From: Phocoena phocoena
Lineage: Eukaryota; Chordata; Mammalia; Artiodactyla; Phocoenidae
Direction of reading: 5' to 3'
DNA: 64,000 bases
NCBI RefSeq assembly: GCF_963924675.1
Contig: NC_089239.1
Span: 4,515,001 to 4,579,000, forward strand
The notes below the pieces were generated by a model. The model had not been told where the DNA came from, did no database searches, and saw only the letters and a list, made by a program, of their open reading frames with translations. Below, in pieces: positions 56,938-64,000 of the stretch; position 1 is the first letter of the stretch; the number at the start of each line of letters is the position of its first letter. The position numbers were made by a program, and so were the translations under genes.

Positions 56938-57403
56938 TGTGCCAGAAGAGGCCACCGCAAAATGCGCCCCTTTGGTGTGATGGCTGAAGGTGATCCAGAC
57001 CCAGTAGACTCAGGAAGAACTTTGACCTCTCCCTTAACTGATTAAAATATTTTAGATAGAGGACTTGGCCCAGAATAAGAACTATTATCAGAGACGATTT
57101 TTTTAATCTGGAGAACTTTCCTGCATGGCAGGGTAAACATCTAATTACCAAACATCTGCTCTTAGCTTCCTGTGAATTGGCCTGAATTGCCCTGAATGAT
57201 CCCTTTGATCTTAGCCCCCATCTCATTCCTTTTTGACATGTAAACCTCAATTGCCTGACTGCCTTTGGGTCTCGTATTTTTATGAGACTCCTGTATGTAC
57301 AAAATTAAATTTGTTTTTCTCCTGTTAATCTGTCTTGGGTCAATTTGACTATTATATCAGCAAAAAAGCCTAGAAAAGAAGGAAAACATTTTCTACCCCT
57401 ACA
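56938..57403 (+). mobile_element. Solo ERV1-type LTR
   Basis: It opens TGTGCCAGAAGAGGCCACC, contains 'ctcccttaactgattaaaatattttagatagaggacttggcccagaataagaac' and 'tttctcctgttaatctgtcttgggtcaatttgac', and ends CTACCCCTACA, giving TG...CA. ATTAAA serves as poly-A signal near 57304. The tail resembles that of the LTR at 18667-19232 but the U3 differs. No duplication was found. The true start could be up to 30 bases earlier. Confidence 0.75.
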
Positions 57404-58016
57404 AAGACCAAATGTATATTTCTTATTCTATCATAGTATGACAAAGGCACTATGCAAATAAATTTTAAAACCTAGATGAAATGGAGAATTCCCTGGGAAA
57501 ATGCAATTTACCAAAACTGATTTGAATACAGAAACTCTTAAACAGACTAATTTCCATCAAAGAAATATAGAAGGTCATCCAAGAACCACACCATTAAAAA
57601 GAACTCACCAATCCCAGATGATTTCAAAGGTGATTTCTATCAAAACTTGAAAGACCAATATTATACCAATTTTTTCAGAGCTTAAAAAGAATGACTTTCA
57701 AATTATTTTTATGAAACAATACAATATCGCTATACAGTAAATGTGCTAAAAGAGATCATAAAAAGAGGGAACTGCGGACTATTCTCGCTTATGAATATCT
57801 AGGCAAAATCCCAAATAGTAGCAGAAAGAATTTAATATCATGATAAGAAAATAACACATCTCACCAAGTGAGATTTATTTTAAGAATGCAAAAATGGTTT
57901 AATATTAGAAAATTGATTAATTCACCATATTAAATAATATAGGAAAATCTTGTATGTCTACGGATGGATATAGGCCTTCAACACAAACCCAGAACTATTC
58001 CTTATAATAAAATAGT

Positions 58017-58271
58017 TCACTGGTGGGAAGCAGCCGCATAGCACAGGGAGATCAGCTCGGTGCTTTGCGATGACCTAGAGGGGTGGGATAGGGAGGGTGG
58101 GAGGGAGGCTCAAGAGGGAGGGGATGTGGGGACATGTGCATGCATATGGCCGATGTGCTTTGTTGTACGGCAGAAACTAACACAGTATTGGGAAGCAATT
58201 ATACTCCAGTAAAGATCTATTAAAATAAATAAATAAATAAAATAAAACGTAAAAAAAAAAAGACCACACAG
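58017..58271 (+). mobile_element. Young L1 3' end nested in the old L1
   Basis: 'gtgggaagcagccgcatagcacagggagatcagctcggtgctttgcgatgacctagaggggtgggata...gctttgttgtacggcagaaactaacacagtattgggaagcaattatactccagtaaagatc' and a long A-rich tail. TAAAATAGT (58008-58016, 58272-58280) is a perfect duplication, and deleting one copy restores the ORF2 text of the old L1. Confidence 0.93.
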
Positions 58272-58305
58272 TAAAATAGTAATGGATGGACACTTCTTTA
58301 ACATG

Positions 58306-58306
<1 letters not shown>

Positions 58307-58341
<35 letters not shown>
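58307..58341. repeat. (TG)n microsatellite
   Basis: About seventeen uninterrupted TG units inside the old L1 reading frame. Confidence 0.95.
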
Positions 58342-58343
<2 letters not shown>

Positions 58344-58733
58344 CATTACATTACCAGGTGTATCATTACACCTTGGGCCTAAAGCCACATCACTGGTAGA
58401 ACAATAGAGGCTTTTCCATCACGTCAGGAACAAGGCAAGATGTCCTACATGTCCATTGCCATGCGATGCTGTATTGAAAGGATTAGCCTGACAAGCTGGA
58501 CAACACAAAATTAAAAAAAAATTTTTTTAATGTAGAAAAATGCCATAACACGTGACAAATTGGGAGAATATATTTACAATATATTTCCTAGATGCTGGAG
58601 TAATCACTCTAGAACACTTAGAAATTGAGAGGGATACAAGATCTGAAACCTGATAGAAAAAAATGAGCAGGTAATGGACAGGCAGTTCATAGAAAAATAG
58701 ATGTAAATGAATCTTATAAAGATGTTCAACTTT

Positions 58734-59049
58734 GGACTTCCCTGGTGGCGCAGTGGTTAAGAATCTGCCTGCCAATGCAGGGGACATGGGTTTGAGCCCT
58801 GGTCCGGGAAGATCCCACATGCCTTGGAGCAACTAAGCCCGTGCGCCACAGCTACTGAGCCCGCCAGCCACAGCTACTGAAGCCCACGCTCCTAGAGCCC
58901 GTGCTCCACAACAAGAGAAGCCACCGCAATGAGAAGCCTGCTCACCGCAACGAAGAGTAGCTCCCGCTCGCCACAACTAGAGAAAGCCCGCGCGCAGCAA
59001 CGAACACCCAACACAGCCAAAAATAAATAAACAAATTTATTTAAAAAAA
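58734..59049 (+). mobile_element. CHR-type SINE, long form
   Basis: Head GGACTTCCCTGGTGGCGCAG near 58734, long-form body, A-rich end (AAATAAATAAACAAATTTAT). AAAGATGTTCAACTTT is a perfect 16-base duplication (58718-58733, 59050-59065). Confidence 0.96.
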
Positions 59050-59700
59050 AAAGATGTTCAACTTTACTGTAAAAAGAAGAATGCAAATTAAAGCCACATT
59101 GAGATATCTTTTCTCACCTATGAATCTGGCAAGAGTTCAAAGGCTTAACAGCACACTGCTGGCCCCGGTGTGGGGAATGGGCACTCCCATCCGGTGATGG
59201 CAGGTGTGCAAAATGGGGCGGCCCCTGTGGTGGGAAATAGCAAACCAAGCATCATATGCATTTAACCTTTGACCAGCAATCCCATTTCTAGAAATTTCCC
59301 CTGAAAACATATCCTCACAAATTTAAAACACTATATGCAGAAAGTTATTTATTACAGGTGCTTGTCACAGCAAAATACTGGAAACAAGCTAAAAGTCTAT
59401 CCCTAGCCGACTGGTTGCATAAACTGTGGTATGTTCACATAACAGAGCCCGGTTAGCAGCAGAGGCAACCAAGGAAGATTTCTAGGATGACTGACATTGA
59501 GTCATTTTCGGAATATACGAACAGGGAGGGGGAAAGCAAAATGCAAAACGGTTGCCTTTATTCTGTTAACTTCCGGGTGAGAAGCGTGGGGAGATGAAAA
59601 TATGGATGTGTGTATGGATTTGTTTATTTTTGCAAAGAAGAAATACGGGAAGGATAAACTTGATCCTAAGAAAGAGTAAACTTAAGTGAAAGACATGCTG

Positions 59701-59994
59701 CTTTCATTGTCCTATCCTTTAAATTTTTTTGGTAGATTTGCGATGAAAAATTAAAAGAACGAAACAACCACCTCCCGTCCCGACATATAGGAGTATATGT
59801 CGGGGATTAGAAGTGTCCGAGGTTTTGTATTGCTGGTTAGTGAGGAAGCAGGGCTGGGTGGGTTATTTGCCTCATAATAAATCACCTGACCGCATCACTC
59901 TGGTCGCATCCACTTGGGACACGTCTCCGTGTCACATCACTCTGTTTCTGGCCCCCCTTTTCTCCTCCCATCAGACATTATTGAGCACCCACCC
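59701..59994. other. Low-copy sequence at the edge of the GC-rich block
   Basis: Contains ATATAGGAGTATATGTC (near 59785-59800), an imperfect palindrome. Composition shifts from AT-rich to GC-rich toward 60000. Confidence 0.45.
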
Positions 59995-60152
59995 CTTGTC
60001 CGGTTGTGCGCCAGGGCCTGTGCTTCTCGTGGATGAAAGAGACACAGTGCCTGCCTTCCGTGGGCCGAGTCCAGGAGGGACCCGGACAAGCAGCTGGACA
60101 AGTGCGACACTTCTGGACCTGCTGTGGCAGGTGCTCGGAGAGCAGAGCAGGC
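59995..60152. repeat. Local direct repeat, copy A
   Basis: CTTGTCCGGTTGTGCGCCAG to CTCGGAGAGCAGAGC is repeated at 61281-61437. By eye about nine bases in ten match, with a few one- or two-base indels. The preceding TTATTGAGCACCCACCCC and the content suggest that the unit itself derives from an ancient MIR/L2-class fragment. Confidence 0.88.
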
Positions 60153-61060
60153 CCGGGGCTCCCTTCACCACCACCCCAACCCCGTATGGTCTCCGGACGC
60201 CCCCTTCCCCCCATTCGTGTTGTACTCTCGCAAGTGTTGTCTACCCCAGACGTGGGCCCCCCAGCCGGGTGGGAGGGGAGGGATGTGCAGAGGGTCTGGC
60301 GCTGACCTCGCGGGGGCCTTCATTCCCCCTGGAGGTCGCGGGTTTAGACTAGCTCTCCCCTGGACTCGGGGGGCCCTGTCCTGCGAGCCACCGCACTGAT
60401 CCCTCAGCTCGGACGGGCTAGGAACCAAGGTGCCCCGCCCCCCGCCCACCGCCCCGCCCGCGGCTGATGCGAGAGGGGTTCCCTCCGAGGGGCTGGCGGC
60501 GGCAGAGGGAGGGGCGCCTCCCTCCACTCTACACGGACCCACGTGCCCCCGACAGGGGTATCTCTGGGGATGTCCTTTGTCTATCAGCCACCAAGACAAA
60601 GGACACGGCACCAGAGTGAGAAATCTCAGCCATCCTGCCGCCTCCCCTTTAAAAAAAGAGAGAAGGAACTAGGTGAGCCGCAGCTTCCCTCCTCTGTTTG
60701 ACGGTCTGTGGCTCTTTCCTCGGGGGATGGAGCGGAGGGTGGGGTGATCCTGTCTAGCACAGAAGGAATCGGGGCCGGGGGCCTGATTTCTAAGCCTAAA
60801 CCACTTGTTATCCTCATGTCCCCTTGGTGGCCTAAGCTGATTGAAAGTGGCGCGGCACTTAGCGACATTTTGACCTTTGGGCTTTGCGGCGACAGTGAAG
60901 TGGACCCGGGCTTCTTCGGAGCGGCGACTGCAGTTCCAGCCTATGCCACACAGTGGCAGGTTTCGCCTAGAAAAAGCGCTCTTCACTCGCCATCGCACAC
61001 ACCCCCCCCTTGCCCCGCCTAGCCGCTCAGAGGCGTGGCTTCACCGAGTTCTGTTCCGGG
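60153..61060. other. GC-rich block with CpG-island character
   Basis: CpG dinucleotides are dense here compared with the rest of the window, most of all at 60400-60560 (about sixteen CpGs in 150 bases) and again near 60850-60960. Single-copy wording, not a SINE. Several ORFs are open on both strands because stops are rare in GC-rich DNA. None has a recognisable domain. It may mark a promoter or first exon of an unseen gene; no splice structure could be proven. Confidence 0.6.
60432..60462. promoter_or_regulatory. Cluster of GC boxes (CCGCCC)
   Basis: CCCCGCCCCCCGCCCACC and GCCCCGCCCGCGG hold four CCGCC(C/A) or related motifs within 31 bases. They are candidate SP1-type sites at the centre of the CpG-rich block. 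Confidence 0.42.
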
Positions 61061-61280
61061 ACAAAAGTGATTTATACTGATTGCTTCTGCTAATGCATCA
61101 GAGAGAACGAATGCTCGGGGTACATTCTTGGTGACGTTTGTTGCCTTTTATACTTAAAAACATAAACTAAAGCAAATAAGTCTTTAACTCTTTCAATGGA
61201 TCCTTGTTATAATGGATGAGGCAAAATCGTTAGCGTTCTGGGGAGGAGGGGGAAGACATGAAGGAAACTGGATAGAGGGA

Positions 61281-61437
61281 CTTGTCCGGTTGTGCGCAGG
61301 CCCTGTGCTTTTCGTGGATGAAAGAGACACGGTGCCTGCCTTCCGTGGGCCCAGAGTCCAGGAGGGACCCGACAAGCAACAGGACTAGTGCGACTCTTCT
61401 GAACCTGCTGTAGCAGGTGCTCGGAGAGAGCAGAGCC
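61281..61437. repeat. Local direct repeat, copy B
   Basis: Second copy of 59995-60152, same orientation, 1286 bases downstream. It begins abruptly after 'aactggatagaggga' and lacks the TTATTGAGCACCCACCC that precedes copy A. This makes it look like the duplicated insert. Confidence 0.88.
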
Positions 61438-62499
61438 TTCTTTTCTAACTGCTGGTAAATGTTCTTAGAAATGACTTCCCAACAAAAATACAGAGGTTTC
61501 ATATTTGGGAAGAAATAAAGAACTGAAGAGATGCTGGAATCCTTCCTTGTGATCCTTTACTTTCAGCCTAAAAGATAATAGAAAATGCAGGGAAGCAGGA
61601 AGCAAATCAGGAAACTCTCAATATGGTTAAAACGATGGCTTGGTGGGCACGCGCTCTATGCCAGACACTTTTCTTAAACTACGTTTTCCTTTTTGAGGTC
61701 TAAGTTGATGTGTTTTGTTTTTCATGGCACTGGCTTGAAATTTCATGCAAAGGTGATGAGTGTTCAGGTAACAAGCTGCCTGTTCCCTCGCCCCCTCCCA
61801 TCTTCTTGGTCCCCAGCACCTGATCACCTGACCACAGCTCTGTTTGCTGGCCTGGCAGGAGTGGCTGTGCTCCTGGGGTTCTGAGCTACGTGACTCGGAA
61901 ACTACAGAGACCTTCTCAGACCAGAGTCACATATGCCCTAAATGATTCACAGTCAATTATCCCAATAGGGGAGGGGGCAGCTGGGAGGGGAACCTTGCCT
62001 GGAAGCCCATGTCGGGAGCAGGTACATCAGAGGCTCTGCATAGACAGGCGTGGCAGCAGCGCTGGGCACTGGACGCCTGGCTGGACAGGGGCCGGACAGC
62101 CGACTCACAGATCCTGAGTCTGGGCGAATATTGCTTCTCATAGACTTGCTCTAGCAGCGATTTCTATGGAGTAATACTAGCAGGACGCCTCCTTTTCAAG
62201 ATATTCTGCCTGAGGATTCAAAAGTACTTCCTTGGATTCCAGATCTGTTACTTTTAAAGGCTCAACCTAGGAGAAGGAGTGAGCGGGATTTCAGGGGAGA
62301 GGCAGGGCTGAGGTTTCAGCCTCCGTCTTGTCTGGCCCCTGAAACTCCTGGCAGTAGGGACTGAAATCTGTCCTCTGCAGGTCCAGTGGGTCCAGGGGCC
62401 TCCGCAGTCTCCTTTGCTAGTTCTTGCCTGGGGTGTAGTTTGCAGACCCCTTTTCTTCTGCAGTACACTCACTCCCCTATCAATCTTAGGAGTATGGTG
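61438..62499. other. Low-copy sequence, nothing recognised
   Basis: No supported feature. Confidence 0.45.
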
Positions 62500-63350
62500 G
62501 CTTTAATCCCCATCTATACGTGATGACTCCCAGCTTCCATCTCCAGGCTCCACGCCCCTGCACAAACTCCACGCTCACGCGTCCGACTCCCTTTCTGACA
62601 CTTCCATTCGGGAGCCAACAGACACCACAAACCCCACATGTAAAAGCTGAACTCCTGGCTTCCTGCTTCAGACTTGTTTCACTGGCGGCCTTTCCCATCT
62701 CTTTACAGCAACTCAGTCCTTACAGTTGCTCAGGCCAAAAATCTTGCTGTTATCTTTGATTCCCCAATTTCTTTAATCTATCCAATCTATGAGGGGCCCT
62801 TACTGGCTCTACCTTCAGAATATATCCAGAATCTAACCAATTTCTCAGCATCATTACTGACACCAGTCTGGCCCAGGCCACATCATTATCCATCTTTGCC
62901 CCTTCACGTTTTTCTTTAATAAATTTATTTTTAATTTATTTTTATTTTTGTCTGCGTTGGGTCTTCATTGCTGCGCACAGGCTTTCTCTAATTGCGACGA
63001 GTGGGGACTACTCTTGTGGTGCGCGGGCTTCTCATTGCAGTGGCTTCTCTTGTTGCGGAGCACGGGCTCCGTAGTTGTGGCTCGCGAGCTCTAGAGCGCA
63101 GGCTCAGTAGTTGTGGCGCACGGGCTTAGTTGCTCCGCGGCATGTGGGATCTTCCCCAGCCAGGGCTCGAACCCGTGTCCCCTGCATCGGCAGGCAGATT
63201 CTTAACCACTGTGCCACCAGGGAAGCCTACAGGTTTTTTATGTTGTGTCACTTCATGGATCAAAACCTTCCGAGGGCTCCCCCTTGCCCTAGGGTAAAGT
63301 CCAAACCATAGCTTCCAGGCCCAAGCCGGGGCCGCTCACCAGCTCTTTTC
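62500..63350 (+). mobile_element. L2 (3' part), split by a SINE
   Basis: Several L2 blocks occur in order: 'aaagctgaactcctggcttcctg', 'cagttgctcaggccaaaaatcttgctgttatctttgattcc', 'tggctctaccttcagaatatatccagaatctaacca', 'caccagtctggcccaggccacatcattatcc', then after the SINE 'cttccgagggctccccc...agggtaaagtccaaaccatagc'. Confidence 0.85.
62916..63228 (-). mobile_element. CHR-type SINE, long form
   Basis: Head at 63228 (complete) and A-rich tail at about 62918-62945. The body has two 22-bp CAGTAGTTGTGG-type units instead of three. Flanks CACGTTTTTCT and CAGGTTTTTTA are a weak duplication. Confidence 0.92.
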
Positions 63351-63614
63351 AAGAAGGGGCCAGTGTCCATGAAGTGGGGCAGAGTGAGCTCCCGGTGGGT
63401 CTAAACATGCAAGGGATACAAAAGAGGGGGAGAGGAAGGTCACAACAACCAAAACTGAGGTACAGTCTGAAACCTGGAATCAAGTGAGCACCTACGGTAT
63501 CACGATTTCACAGAAATGTACTTAGAGGATGCAGGGCCCAGCCACTGACTATTAACACAGTGAGCAGTTCCAGACCCCCATCCGGGAATGCTAAACACTG
63601 TGAGTGCATGAACC
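63351..63614. other. Low-copy sequence, nothing recognised
   Basis: No supported feature. Confidence 0.42.
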
Positions 63615-63745
63615 AGGCCTGACAGCATCATGGTGTGGGAAGCATTACTACCCCATTTTATGGATGAAGAGACGCGGCCCTAGAGATAGATGAAGCAGAG
63701 TTGTGTAGAGCCACACAGATGGGTTCAAGCCCAGGTGAGGTGCCT
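63615..63745 (-). mobile_element. MIR SINE, diverged
   Basis: 'actaccccattttatggatgaagagacgcggccctagagatagatgaagcagagttgtgtagagccacacagatgggttcaagcccagg' is the reversed MIR core. Confidence 0.78.
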
Positions 63746-64000
63746 CTGGAGCCCACAGAACAGACAACAGAGCGGCTGCAGGGTAAGCATCCATTGCACA
63801 AAGGAATCTTTCTGATCACAGGTGTGGGAGGAGGGTGTCAGGCTACTAGGTAAGAGTTCAGATCTGGGGACCTGTAAGAGCTACCAGACTGAGGACTGTC
63901 TCATCCTACTGTAGAACCCCTTTCTACAGACATCCATTCATCCCATAAATGATTATTCATCCGCCCTCTAGTGCCAGGCACTGTTCTAGAAACTGGCCGT
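63746..64000. other. Low-copy sequence, MIR-like start at the window edge
   Basis: The last 50 bases ('tctagtgccaggcactgttctagaaactgg') look like the beginning of another MIR/L2-class repeat, cut by the end of the window. Confidence 0.45.

Larger units (their letters stand above)
57404..59700 (+). mobile_element. Old L1 (ORF2 and 3' UTR), split by younger insertions
   Basis: ORF2 RT-region wording runs from about 57470 ('tgaaatggagaattccctgggaaa', 'ccagatgatttcaaaggtgatttct') to 'aacacaaacccagaactattcc' (58000). After the insertion it resumes at 'aatggatggacac', then 'tcacgtcaggaacaaggcaagatgtcc' (58420), the ORF2 end ('atatcttttctcacctatgaatctgg', 59105), 'tttgaccagcaatcccatttctagaaat' (59268) and the 3' UTR to about 59700. 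Interrupted by an L1 (58017-58271), a TG run and a SINE (58734-59049). Confidence 0.88.

Noticed and set aside
59813..60352. 179-codon plus-strand ORF, the longest in the window
   Set aside because: It lies in GC-rich sequence where stops are scarce; other frames on both strands are open too, it overlaps the duplicated segment, and no domain is recognisable.
60432..60462. Start of a gene at the GC-box cluster
   Set aside because: No splice donor, start codon context or recognisable first exon could be tied to it; recorded only as candidate regulatory sequence.

Overview
This is nuclear DNA from a mammal, almost certainly a cetacean (probably a toothed whale). Twelve tRNA-derived SINEs carry the CHR-type head (near GGGCTTCCCTGGTGGCGCAG), a tRNA-like A box and B box and an A-rich tail. 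They occur in the long form and in the short form (ending near GAGAGGCCCGCGTACCGCAAAA) that I associate with whales and dolphins. The L1 3' ends are of the cetartiodactyl type. No BovB element was seen. The organism call rests on recognising these families and not on a database search.

No intact protein-coding gene, rRNA or tRNA gene can be supported. The window looks like intergenic or intronic sequence built from layers of mobile elements. Longer ORFs lie either inside SINEs or in the GC-rich stretch near 60 kb and have no recognisable product.

Layout. 0-12 kb: L1 3' ends with SINEs nested in them, MaLR LTRs, an L1 with a twin-priming inversion (9.8-10.8 kb) and an L1 nested in a short DNA transposon (11.6-12.1 kb). 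12-20 kb: mostly low-copy sequence with several MIRs and two LTRs. 20.7-27.4 kb: an old class I endogenous retrovirus on the minus strand, with both LTRs, no surviving gene, a protease remnant, a hAT MITE in its 3' LTR and a SINE in its interior. 30.0-31.8 kb (minus) and 45.2-46.6 kb (plus): two decayed, intronless reading frames of the hAT transposase type, related to the KIAA1586-like family. These are the most interesting content. 32.4-34.5 kb: a hAT-type non-autonomous transposon with a nested SINE, then an LTR-like element. 36-44.5 kb: L1 and MaLR fragments. 47-56 kb: SINE, L2, MIR and L1 pieces in otherwise plain sequence. 57.4-59.7 kb: an old L1 split by a younger L1, a TG microsatellite and a SINE. 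60-61.4 kb: a GC- and CpG-rich block flanked by a local direct duplication. 62.5-63.4 kb: an ancient L2 split by a SINE.

The nesting gives a relative history. MIR, L2, MaLR and the hAT reading frames are oldest. The ERV and older L1s came next, then lineage L1 3' fragments. The CHR SINEs are mostly last, and ten of the twelve have target-site duplications that are perfect or close to it.
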